A stretch of DNA of 64,000 nucleotides from Cervus elaphus. Lineage: Eukaryota > Chordata > Mammalia > Artiodactyla > Cervidae. Positions 46,327-56,940 of the stretch are shown here, piece after piece. The position numbers and the translations under genes were made by a program. The stretch covers positions 101,294,015-101,358,014 of the forward strand of contig NC_057823.1 of the NCBI RefSeq assembly GCF_910594005.1. Direction: 5' to 3'. The stretch's first letter is position 1. Every line of letters begins with the position of its first letter. The notes below the pieces were generated by a model that saw nothing but the letters and a program-made list of their open reading frames with translations, was not told where the DNA came from and did no database searches.

Positions 46327-48560
46327 AGGATTGACCTAATGAGGGGGCAAACTTGTGATATGTGCATTGCTGAGAGAAGCCTGCACTCACTCTTCTTGAC
46401 TGTAACTTTGTACATTGTCAGCTTGCTTAGCAGTTTTTACACTAAGGGGCTAATAAGATGACTTCTGGCTTCTTAGTCTCTTTTTGAATTATTCTCCAGT
46501 TCAGAACGGGTGGGGTGTGAAATCATGGATTTTAGGGAGTTTATAATGTACCAGATGGGAACGTGGTAGGGTGGCTGGTGGGAATGCTTGGGCTGTCGCG
46601 GACTGCCAGGTCCGGAAGGAACCTGGAGCAGTGCGTCACTCAGTGTGGACTGACGGCTTGAGCGTCCCCCCTGGGGGCCTCTCCTCGGGCGGGGTGCCTG
46701 GCCTCCATCTCCCCCACAGCCCTGATTATTTAAGTCTCACTGAACCCTCCTCTCCTCTTTCAGAATGACCTATCAGACAAGCACTTCTTGCCTGTAGCTG
46801 CCCGTCAGGTTAGGGATGTTGGAGGCCTTGCATCTGTCTTCTTGTGCTCTTTCTGGACTGCAAAATCAGTGAGAAAGGAAGGATTAATTTGTCATTCGGC
46901 TTAGAATAAACATTTGTTTGTTCAGCATACTATCTGATGAGGCTTCATGTGGTTCTCTAAAGTTTATTAGATGAGAAATCTTTAGGCTTTTGCATACATA
47001 TCAAACCAGGCGGTAGTCACCTCCTATTTCCATCCTCTCAATAGAGAAATAAACGATACGATTAAATATAAACTTATTTTTATATCAGTAAAACAGAATA
47101 AAGCCAATTACTTTAAATCTAGAAGTGTTAAGAGGGACTAAGATAATTTGATTAAATTAAAATTGGAAATAGTCTAAGATTTAGAGTAAAAAGTAAGTAA
47201 GCAAAACTGTATGGATCCCCTTTGGTGTTTGCTTTATCCCAAGAATCATTCTTGATATTATTTTTCAGTTGTACTAGAAATGTGTGGGCCATAATGAGAC
47301 TAGGATGGCATCTGGCAAGTCTTCATAATCTTGGTTTATTTATTTTCTAATGAAGGAAAAAGGAAACACAGCGTGTAAATGAAGAGATAAGGTTGGGTTG
47401 TTTTTTTTTTTTAGCTTTCTAATTGCTTGGATTTTAAACCAAATTTTAGAAAGTGATTCAATTAGGAAAAGGTTATTTGTTTTACAACGGGATTTGTGAG
47501 AATTACTTAATATAATAGCTTTTTTCAATAAATATTTAATCTTAAAATCACATTATTTTTTGACATTATTAGTTGATATCAATTTAATGAGTGATCTGAG
47601 ACTTAAACCTTCTATCTACTTCTGATTGAAGATCAAGAAGAAATAGTTTATCAGAAGTGACATTGTCAGTTTCCTTTTGTATTTTTCAAAATTTGATTTA
47701 ATTAGTTTCTAGGAAGCTGGTCATTGTTTGTGATACTTTTTGTTGCTGAGACTTTCCAAATTATGTAATATGATCATTGTAATGAATAATATTAATATTT
47801 ATTGTGAATTGTTCTGCCATTTACTAAACTGTTCCAAAGTTCAGTGTCTTACGTGTTATGGAATAAAATAGCTATCAAATCTATGGTATATTTTATGATT
47901 AAATAGTCAAATAACATCTGATTTTTATATATGTTTAATATTAAAAATGGCCTGATTTATTGGATTTAGGATTAACTTTTAAACTACAAAATGATTTTCT
48001 CTAAATAAGTGGAGATATGGAAGAAGGAACATTGATAAGGTTTGTGGGACCCTTCCCTTAAGACTCGACCATACCTTGAAAAACTTTCTTAGGTCTAAGT
48101 TGGATTCTTTGGAGAAATTGATCAACTTTTATCTTTTACTGTATGCCCCTTAAACACAGTTGAAAAATTAAAAGATAACTTTCATGTCGGAAACATTTTG
48201 CGGATTCTTGTGAAATTGTGCATGATTATTTTTATTTGCTTCATTTGGGATCCGTATTTACTTTGCTGAATAATCACATCAAGGAATAAACTTTGTGTGA
48301 TTGAATGGAGTGCTGTATTTAGAGAAGTATTGTTGCTTTCTCTTTGCTCCTCCATGAGATGATGTTAATCTGCCTTTGAGTTCTTGAAGGCAAAGAAGTA
48401 GTAATTTCATGCCTGTTGTGAATGTTTAACAAACATACATAAAAATCTGCCCGTTGTACACTGGCTGTTTTTCAGGCCCATGTGATTTCAAGCTCCCGGA
48501 GCCTTCTGAAACGATCCGGCTTGGCCCGAGGTTCTGGGCGTTATACCGTTCTAATCTGAG
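46327..48560 (+). other. MACIR intron, insertion-free, with one weak exon candidate
   Basis: No transposable element was recognised. The interval 46764-46808 is bounded by a good acceptor (CTCCTCTCCTCTTTCAG ending at 46763) and a donor (CCCGTCAG|GTTAGG), so it could be a rare alternative leader exon. A GC-richer patch (46580-46720) lies just upstream. Confidence 0.45.
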
Positions 48561-48575
48561 TCTGTCTGCTTTCAG
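48561..48575 (+). promoter_or_regulatory. MACIR: Splice acceptor of the MACIR coding exon
   Basis: Pyrimidine-rich TCTGTCTGCTTTCAG with AG at 48574-48575. The exon begins 23 bases before the start codon, which agrees with a leader spliced in from upstream. Confidence 0.85.
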
Positions 48576-48598
48576 GAGTGTGCAGACGGGTGCCTAAA

Positions 48599-49222
48599 AT
48601 GGAAGTCGATGTTAACGGCGAGTCCAGAAGTGCCCTGGCCACCCTGCCCTTGCCGGTGGCCGAGGCCAGCTCCCCGGGAAAGGCGGAGGCGGAGAAGCCG
48701 CGCTGCTCCAGCACGCCGTGCTCGCCCATGCGGCGGACTGTGTCAGGGTACCAGATCCTGCACATGGACTCGAACTATTTGGTGGGCTTCACGACCGGCG
48801 AGGAGCTCCTGAAGTTAGCCCAGAAGTGCACAGGGGCCGAGGAGAGCAAGGGAGAAGCCGTGCCTTCCCTGCGCGCCAAACAGCTGGATGTGGGCCTTGC
48901 TCGTTCCTCTCGTTTGTACAAAACCAGAAGTAGGTACTACCAGCCCTACGAGATCCCAGCTGTCAACGGCAGGAGGCGGAGGCGGATGCCCAGCTCAGGA
49001 GACAAGTGCACTAAACCTTTACCGTGCGAACCTTACAAAGCCCTCCACGGGCCTCTGCCTCTTTGTCTTCTCAAAGGTAAGAGGGCTCACTCCAAATCTC
49101 TGGACTACCTCAACCTAGATAAAATGAACATCAAGGAGCCAGCTGACACAGAAGTGCTACAGTACCAGCTTCAACACCTAACCCTCAGAGGGGACCGTGT
49201 GTTTGCTAGGAATAATACATGA
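48599..49222 (+). CDS. MACIR: Macrophage immunometabolism regulator (UNC119-binding protein, C5orf30 family)
   Basis: A complete 207-codon single-exon frame. The family protein binds UNC119/UNC119B, affects delivery of myristoylated cargo to the cilium, and modulates macrophage and synovial-fibroblast inflammatory behaviour (established for human MACIR). Visible features: a conserved N-terminal block around residues 36-78 (PRCSSTPCSPMRRTVSGYQI, then GFTTGEELLKLAQKC); an arginine run at 125-129 followed by MPSSGDKC; a basic patch KGKRAHSK at 159-166; and a conserved C-terminus ending RGDRVFARNNT. No signal peptide or membrane segment is seen, in line with a soluble cytoplasmic protein. The ATG at 48599 is chosen because it starts the family N-terminus (MEVDVNGES) and has A at -3 and G at +4. 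The frame continues upstream to a GTG only. Length is within one residue of the human protein as I recall it. Confidence 0.97.
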   Translation: MEVDVNGESRSALATLPLPVAEASSPGKAEAEKPRCSSTPCSPMRRTVSGYQILHMDSNYLVGFTTGEELLKLAQKCTGAEESKGEAVPSLRAKQLDVGLARSSRLYKTRSRYYQPYEIPAVNGRRRRRMPSSGDKCTKPLPCEPYKALHGPLPLCLLKGKRAHSKSLDYLNLDKMNIKEPADTEVLQYQLQHLTLRGDRVFARNNT

Positions 49223-51057
49223 GGGGCTTGCAAGAGAGTGTAAACCAGTTTAGGTCAGCCTACACTTGGCTAGAAAATTCCACTGTTGTACCCTGTACAG
49301 GACTCTTTACATTATAGATGGTTAAATCAGCTAAGTGTTCCTGGAACATACAAATTGTCTGGATCAAAATTTGAATACAGGAATGGAATCACAGGTACTT
49401 GAGGGGAGATCATTCTAGAGCACGCAACTGCAAGGAAAAGAGAAGGTTGACCATTAGCTTGTATAGCTTTTTAGCTAGGGGGAAAAAAAAGGCTTTGGTA
49501 CGGTAATATCATCTTTAAAATTCTGATACTCAAATTGGAAATGTTATCTGCTTGGTTGTTGCTGACTTGGTATGATTCATTAGAAATTTATATCTTAAGT
49601 ACTCAAGTACTTCTTTAATCTCTGTATTTTACTATAAAATATATGTAATGATTTGTTTTATGAAATTTAGAACTTGAACATTGCTAAATTGGACCACTTT
49701 TTATTTTTAAATATTGAGTTTAAATATTTTATAACTGGTTTTGCACTGAAAAAATTAACATTTCAGACTGACAAGAGAATAATCTTTCTTCACTTGCCTC
49801 AGTAATATTATTGAGCAATGAATTTTTTATTTCCGCATGGAAAGTTATTGATCTCTATGGCTGTAAAATATTTCTTTATAGCGTTATTAAAGTGTGTCTT
49901 AATAAAATTAAATTTGGGATACAAAGTATTTATTTTACAATGGGTGGGGGGAAGCTTTACTGGAAAGTTTCCAATATGAAGTTTTCATAAGTTGAAAAAG
50001 TTTCCTTAGTGCTTATTTTCTAATTTAAAATTCATCTGGAACTTTAAAATGGAAAGGATTCTTTAAATTGTGGCTTATAGGCAAATACTGTTTGCATCTG
50101 AATGTTCTGTAAGTGAATGGAACTCTAATAGAGAAACTCATGATTTCTACTATCGAATGCTTAAACTAAGTATGAAGTGATACCATTCAGCATGGCATCG
50201 GGTCATTCCAGTTTTAGTTCTGTGCAGCACAGGCACTCGTTGAAATTCTAGTTTCTAGGATTAGTGCAGGAGCCTAAAGTGCTTCTACAGTTTTAATGGG
50301 TTAATCCTGGATTACTTAACAATTTATGTCAATTGCACTGGTTTAATTTGTTGCTAAAGAAATAATGCCCTGGCTTTAGTAACAAATACAGCTCAACTAT
50401 TCTTGAATATATTTTGAAAAAAAATGTATGTAACTTACCTTTTGTAAAAGTTTCTATTGATATTTCTTTTTTTCTTTTTTGACTCTTGAAGGTGCAATTT
50501 ATTACTGAATTGGCATTTCTGGCAGCATAGACCTGCTTATTTTAAATTTTATTTTTGGGGCTGTTAGTTTCTAATGTGTTAGCAATCTTGCTTATAAAAT
50601 AAGAACACCTTTTAATTAAATGAGTGGGTCATTCCTGGTGCAGTTGTGACTTTCTTTAACCAGAATGAATGATACACTCTAGGGCAGAATAAGTATTAGA
50701 AAACCCTAGGAACTCTTAATCAACAATTTATTAAACTTCCACTGAGGCAGATCATGTGAAAGAACCTTGGGGAAGTTGGCCCATATCTTACAGAGTTGTT
50801 CAGATTTCTTGGTGGAAGTTTTCAGCTGTTGTACATTTTAAAGTAAATTGCACCTTTGTAACATATTGTATCGACGGATGATCACTAAGATTAACTATAT
50901 CTATACAGTCATTAGTTTGACAAGAAATAGAATCCTGTCAGATGCCAAAGAGTTGGGATTTTTACGTTTAATGATTAAACTCCATTATTTATTGATGATT
51001 TACCCTGTGGAACTGTATTATTTCTAACTATGAAATAAAAGGGTGATGTAAACACAC
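49223..51057 (+). other. MACIR: MACIR 3' untranslated region
   Basis: About 1.8 kb of AT-rich sequence between the TGA stop and the inferred cleavage site, with no inserted repeats. An internal AATAAA at 49901-49906 could produce a shorter isoform. The end is inferred from the signal at 51034 and the following GT-rich element. Confidence 0.75.
51034..51039 (+). terminator. MACIR: Poly(A) signal AATAAA for MACIR
   Basis: Canonical hexamer about 20 bases before a CA-containing cleavage region, followed by a GT-rich downstream element (GTGGTGTTGTGC from 51061). A further AATAAA occurs at 51297-51302 and may serve as a distal site. Confidence 0.75.
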
Positions 51058-51060
51058 ATC

Positions 51061-51470
51061 GTGGTGTTGTGCTTTAACGAGGTCCACTTGGATCAACAGG
51101 CCAGTTTCCTTTTCAAGGATTCTCTGAAGCACTTATTTTTAGATTCCATTTTTGTTAAAATAAAATAATTTTGTCTTTGGTGCTCATTCACATTTCAAGG
51201 TAAAGGATGTATTCATGGCAATGATGTATGTTTGGTCACACAGCTGTGTGACTGAGGTCTATCTCTGTCCATGCACCTACATGATTTCTTAAGCTAAATA
51301 AAAATATATACCCGTTTGTTTTGTTTTGTTTCTACTTAAAGACAGGTGTGAAACTCTGTGACAAACATGAAAGGGGTTAAAAGTTTGAGATGTGATATTT
51401 TACTATTATCCGATTAGTAAATATATGTAATTTAAAGTTTGGTGTCCTGGAAAGAGTTTCAAAACTTAGA
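51061..51470. other. Downstream flank of MACIR
   Basis: AT-rich sequence with a distal AATAAA and a TTTTGTTTTGTTTTGTTT run near 51318. No gene seen. Confidence 0.55.
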
Positions 51471-51509
51471 GCCAGTGGTTTTCTTTTTTTTTTTTTCTTT
51501 TTTTTTTTA

Positions 51510-51808
51510 AGAGACAGGGTCTCGCTATGTTGCCCAGGCTGGAGTACAGTGGCTATTCACAGGCGCGATCCCACTACTGATCAGCACGGGAGTTTTGACC
51601 TGCTCCGTTTCCGACCTGGGCCGGTTCACCCCTCCTTAGGCAACCTGGTGGTCCCCCGCTCCCGGGAGGTCACCATATTGATGCCGAACTTAGTGCGGAC
51701 ACCCGATCGGCATAGCGCACTGCAGCCCAGAACTCCTGAGCTCAAGCGATCCTCCAGCCTCAGCCTCCCGAGTAGCTGGGACTACAGGCGTGCGCCACCG
51801 CGCCCGGC
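51510..51808 (-). pseudogene. Full-length 7SL RNA retrocopy (signal recognition particle RNA)
   Basis: On the - strand it starts GCCGGGCGCGGTGGCGCG and ends GAGACCCTGTCTCT, 299 bases, the length of 7SL. The Alu-type 5' and 3' domains and the central S domain (for example GGTGACCTCCCGGGAGCG and GTGCTGATCAGTAGTGGG) are all present with only a handful of substitutions against the 7SL I remember. An A-rich tail occupies 51484-51509 (T-rich on +) and a 13-bp duplication GCCARTGGTTTTC lies at 51471-51483 and 51811-51823, one mismatch. These mark it as a LINE-mobilised processed copy rather than a native gene. It is not an Alu, because Alu lacks the S domain and is primate-specific. Confidence 0.95.
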
Positions 51809-51823
51809 GGGCCAATGGTTTTC

Positions 51824-54800
51824 AAACTGTGTTTGCAGAGCGCCCTCACTGGCTCAGTCTTACTTTCCCTGTACTTTAGTGCTTGTGATCCTGTAGTAGG
51901 TAGTGCTATCCCATCAAGAAAAAAGGTTTGGCTAGATCTTTTTAAGCTGGGCGGGGTGGGGAATCCCATTTTCCTTAGCCTTTTAATATGATTTCTGTTT
52001 TTAAATTGTTCTTTCCCTTCTTTTGCATTCAGTTTGCTGTTCTGTACTAAACAGAGCATACTTTTGGCCATCATATACCTGCTGATACTATCTTAAAATA
52101 CACTGCACTGTCACATAAGTCTTTTTTAATAATTTTTTTTTAGCAAAAATCCCATTCTTGGAGGCTCAGCTGACGCACAGGCAGCAGTGAGTTTCAGCCT
52201 TGCCTCAGTCCCAGCTGAGCACCTGCGGCTCCTTGGCTTCCGTCTGGCTGCATGTGTACCTCTGGTCCCAGGGCTTCCAGAGTCAGCAGTCGAGGAAGAG
52301 AAGACTATGGGGGTGGACTGAAACGTCAGCCCGTTCAGAGCCCCACATCTTCCTGACTCGGGCTCAGCCAGGCTACGGCTGAGACCCACCGAGTCCTGTC
52401 CGTTGCCCCTTAGGCCCTTCGATGCCCACACGTGGCTCACCGTGTCTTTTCCCTCCCTGAGATGTCTATTTAAATGATTTCAGTATTGGGGGTGTTGGGA
52501 ACTTTTAGAAGATTCTAAGTTAACTTTAACAGGCAAGTCGACCTTTCACTAAAGAAAGAGTATTACTTGAGATCTTGAGAAAAGCAACCTAGTTTTACTT
52601 ATTTTCTCATTCTAACAGACTTCTGTCTTGGGAAGGCTTTTATTCCATTATAAGCATTAAGTTTTTTTAAGGGAACTTTGAAACGACTCTGGCCTAAGTG
52701 GTTTGTTCTGTTACAGAAAAGAGGAGGTGAGCCTGTCAGCATAAATGGACTAGAAGAGTTGGGGCGGAGAGACAGCCAAGGCATATGCTACTGTAATGGA
52801 GAGAGGGCAGCAAGCGTTAAGTGAATTTGCCTTTTTAAACAATGTGATTTGATTAGGGGAGTGGACGTTGATGAGGAAGATTGCCTTGGAAATATAATAA
52901 ATATGATTATAAAGCTGGAAGTGGAGGTCGTCAGCCGTTAAGGACACACCTTCTGTTTTGTAGTGTGCTTTTACAATTATGAAATGGATCTTCTGATACC
53001 TTAGAAAAACATTCAGGAATTTTCTAGCTGAGGGACACTCCTAGAAACAAACCAAAAGAAGAAGGGGTTTGGTTTCTTATTTTGAGTTTGCTGGACCCCC
53101 ACAGTCACTGCTTTACTCTAGTCGAGGAGTGGGGCTGGATGTTGAATTTGTCTTCTCGCCATCGTAAAAGGACTTCGTGCCAGGTTTTGTTAAATGGTTT
53201 CAGAGGAAGAGTCTGAAACCAAGTCTGCCAAATGTTGTCACCCTGATTTGGGGTTGTCTGGGATGTTACAGATTTATGGGTGAGCACAGGATGAGAAAAG
53301 GGAACTCTTGAAACAGAAGATCGCAGCATCTACTGGGAGAAAAGAGTTGCTGCACAGACAGTGGCATCTTTAAGTGGCTGGGTCACTTCTGGAACAAAGT
53401 GCTTTGATGCTTTTGCTTTTTGGGAAAAGTTTAAAAGTTGCCACAAATACTCTTGCGAAAGGGTTCTTACTGTGTGCTAGTTCAAAGAGGAGGAGAACAC
53501 TGGGTCTGTGATTGACCTTAAGTCTAATTCACTCGGAAGAATATTCTTCACCAAACTTTTACATAAAAGGATTATACATGGAAATGTATATTTAGAAGAA
53601 CCTTGAATTATCTGTCCTTGGTCCAATGCTTCAGTTAGGGAAAGGAACTTAGGCAGTAAGAAATACTTGAACTTAGTGGAATTCAGACCTTGGCTCAGGA
53701 TTTAGAGTTGAGATGGCAAATACCAAGCACGCATACCACCATGCTTCTCATCTGTTTACGCGGTAGATGTCACTAACCCTTGAGTTTCAGTATTCGTTCT
53801 CTTTCTCGGTCCAGATGTGGCCTCTGTATTTTTCTTAGCACTTTAGGCAGCTGCTAGTAAATTTCAACATTATTGTGGAGATGAAACCTGTTTGCACACC
53901 ACACCCTCTGTGATGGGTTATAGTGTGAATTTAAAAATAATCTGAATGTTTCTGAGGAGACCCATTTGGAACCCAGTCTTCTAACAAGAGCAGAATTCAC
54001 CCACAAGGTCCCTACTGAGAACATGCAGGCATTCTGGGGACAAAAGGGATTCAAGTGGATTTTTTTCCCTCCAAGGACATATGCCTGTCACTGGGAGAGG
54101 AAGGGCAAGGTAGCACAAGATGCATGCCAAGTGAGTGTTTTGTAGAATAAATATTACTTTAAGAGAAGAGCCTAAATCCTGCAAGACTGAAATCTGAGAA
54201 CTGTCTTGTTCATTTTTCTGTTAGTAACTTGGCCTATATACTGAATGTGCTCATTTAACATTGCTCATTTGTGTAGAAAGTGGAAAAAAAGTGCCTTTAT
54301 GGGAAAGTGTGGGGAGATGAAAAATAAGGGGAAGAAGGCACAATCTTAGAGTACTGGAATCTGAGAATGATCAGGGCATGCCAATAATGTTCAGTTGTTA
54401 CCTGCACCTTTCTTGTTGGTGGCCTGCTAAGATGGGCTGGCCCACTTTCTGGAAGAAAGCGTTAACGTGGAGGGGTAGTGAAACAACTGAAATACTGGAG
54501 TTGGGGGCAGGGGAGGTGAGAGCTATGAGGAAATATGAGGATATTTTAGTGATTGGCTTTCTCTTGCATTGCCCTTTATCCTGGGGTGGGATGGACTGGG
54601 GCTGACTGAGAGGTTTGCTTTATTTAGGGTCTGAAGTATATTTTAAAATGTGTATTCTTGACATAGTTTAAGAAATGAAACTAGTGTATGGTGTTCTGCT
54701 CAAGAAGTTTCCTAACACAGATTGTCTTTTGAAATGACCACCAACAACCCTGAGTTTGTTGGTAGATATCTGTGTTTTATTCTAGCATTTGTAAAGTTTG

Positions 54801-55518
54801 AGTTTTGTTATTACGTATCCCATATATTTTTAGTGACACGCTCATCTAATGAGAAATTAATGCAGTTGTAGGAGAAAATGTTTAAGGGATTGGGTATTTA
54901 TAGGAGTAAATACTGTTTCTGGTAGGCCACATAATGTAATCTTGCTAAATGTGACAGATAATAACTTTTTTTTTTAAGGGGAAAAGGGCACATTACCTTT
55001 GGTGTAACATTGCCTAACTACTTTTTTTTTCCCCCACCAGAAATTCATTTCTTAAAATGCTTGCTGGATCAAGCCCTCAAAGTAAATAGGTGAAGATTAT
55101 GTTTTTGTCTTTCAGATTTTCTTTAAACTTTTCTTTTCTTTTTTGAGGAACTTTTTGACTAGAATAGACATACCAGAGAACAGGCAATTGAAAACATGAC
55201 TTTCCCCACTGGCTCCCAGGTTACTCTGTTTAGAAATTATAGAAAATGCTGCAAATGATAATAATTCCTAATTTGTGAATAGAAAAATTGTAAGAGCTGT
55301 CTCATTTGTGTTAGGCTACACCTGTGATGTGACTAGTAACAAGAGAAGCTTCCTTTGTATATTGACAGTCAGATATAGTCATAAGGCTACAACCTGAATG
55401 TTCAAAGAACTATGATGGATTTTATATAAGGAATATAGAGGCAAACAAATTGAGAAGCATTGAGACCAATCTATTATATCTGTGGGAATTAATGCTCCTT
55501 CAGATTCACGATTCAACC
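51824..55518. other. 3.7 kb of sparse intergenic DNA
   Basis: No transposable element or gene was recognised. The 52143-52460 part is GC-richer and follows a pyrimidine tract ending TTTTTTTTAG, but no matching donor or protein family supports an exon. Short frames elsewhere lack signatures. Confidence 0.5.
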
Positions 55519-55612
55519 TTCATTTATCTACCAAATATTATTGCGATATGTTATGTGCCTAGCACAGCACAGGAATAAGTTGTGGGAATACAAGGCGAGT
55601 AAATACAGAAGC
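55519..55612 (+). mobile_element. L2 LINE 3' fragment
   Basis: TTATGTGCCTAGCACAGCAC and following sequence resemble L2. Confidence 0.55.
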
Positions 55613-56298
55613 CATAGTCAAAAACAAATAGTTGTAGCTGAAACTAAATGTTTCTAATTAAATACAGATTTAAGATTTTTTTTTTGAGCATGCAGATGAG
55701 AATGGTCCTAATTCTATCTTATATATGGGGAAGGCTTCACCAGGGAAGTCATGCTTGGGTGTGGAGGGTGAAAAGGAGTTTGCCAGGTGAGTAGGAGAGG
55801 TGCGGCCTTCCCAGGCAGACGAGAATGCCTGTATGGACAAAAGTTATAGATCTTTGAAAAAAATCTCAAGTGAAGGAAATGATGCTGAATTACTACTGTA
55901 AGTTTAATCCATGTTTTCTGGTGAAGAATTTAGCAGTGGAGTTTCAAATCATGGTATTTAAACTGGCAAACAGAATTTTACAAGTAGCACTTCTAATTTG
56001 ACAAACTTTATTGTAAAGTAGCTTCCCCAGCCTAGTGGAGCCTGTCATCTTTTGTGAGACTCTGTTGTCCAGAGGCTTCAGAGCTAGCTACATATGGGTC
56101 TGGCCAAGGGATAAGCATTTTGGCACCAAGTAGCTGGTTTCAGGCCCTGTTTGGGAACGTAGCTGGCAACTGAGTGGCAGTCCAAGACTGACCTTGCGCG
56201 CAGTCAGCCTGCTGACTGAGAAAGCCTCGCTTTCTCTGTCCTGCTGAGGACAGAGTGAACGCCCTGCTCTGCAAGCTCCCAAACTTACCCTTAATACA
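55613..56298. other. Intergenic, nothing recognised
   Basis: No supported feature. Confidence 0.55.
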
Positions 56299-56307
56299 TT
56301 CTCTTTT

Positions 56308-56417
56308 AAGGGAATTCCTGTAGTCCAGTGGTCAGGACTCCATGCAGGGGTCAGCCCCTGATTGGGGAGCTAAGTTCTCACAAGTGTGGCCATAAATAAA
56401 AACAAATTTTTTAAAAG
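56308..56417 (+). mobile_element. CHR-2-type SINE
   Basis: Forward head GGGAATTCCTGTAGTCCAG, TGATTGGGGAGCTAAG and an A-rich tail. A 9-bp duplication TTCTCTTTT lies at 56299-56307 and 56418-56426. Confidence 0.88.
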
Positions 56418-56764
56418 TTCTCTTTTGAGATTAAAGGATATTGTTTTGGGAAACAATAGCTGAAGCTCTGAGGTTTTGGGCAACTCCATCAGAGGAAACT
56501 TACCCACTGTAACCACTCCCGGAATTCTCTTCTGCAAGCCTCTTCCTAGGACTTAAAAGTGCTGTTTGCTGGAAGAGAAGCAGGTGGAAATGTCTGGGAG
56601 CTGTTGTTATTGTTTTATGCTAAAGAGTTTTTAATAGTTAACAGTTTATTTCTCAGTTCCCTTCTCTTTGCTTTAAGGAGTCAGCTGTAAACAAGATACT
56701 GAAACAGGTAAAATTCTTGGCCCTTCACATCAGGTCCTATAATTGTCATCATCTTGATTCTGTG

Positions 56765-56940
56765 GTTTTTAAAGATCCTACCCTGGTTCTACCACTTATT
56801 TGTAGGATTTGGTTGATCATGAATCTTAATTTCATTTTTTATATAAAATGGGAAAAATAATTTTACTTTATAGTTCTTGTAAGGATTAGATATATGTAAT
56901 ATAAAATACTTGTGACATAATTGTAGCTGAATAAAGTGCA
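56765..56940 (+). mobile_element. MIR SINE relic
   Basis: TTCTACCACTTATTTGTAGG, ATATAAAATGGGAAAAATAA and TTGTAAGGATTAGATAT follow MIR order. Confidence 0.65.

Larger units (their letters stand above)
31090..51057 (+). other. MACIR: Inferred MACIR transcription unit
   Basis: Built from the CpG-island promoter, a donor at 31407, a candidate exon at 38011-38100, the acceptor at 48574-48575, the CDS and the poly(A) signal at 51034. The span of about 20 kb agrees with my recollection of the human gene's size. Expected transcript: untranslated exon(s) plus one exon holding all coding sequence. Only the coding exon is certain. Confidence 0.7.

Noticed and set aside
48578..48598. Upstream GTG start adding seven residues to MACIR
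   Set aside because: The ATG at 48599 begins the known family N-terminus and has a strong Kozak context; the GTG extension lies right after the splice acceptor and has no support.
51484..51808. Alu element
   Set aside because: The sequence has the complete 7SL S domain, which Alu lacks, and the genome is a ruminant with no Alu family.
51549..51896. 115-codon + strand frame across the 7SL copy
   Set aside because: It is antisense to a structural RNA copy and has no protein meaning.
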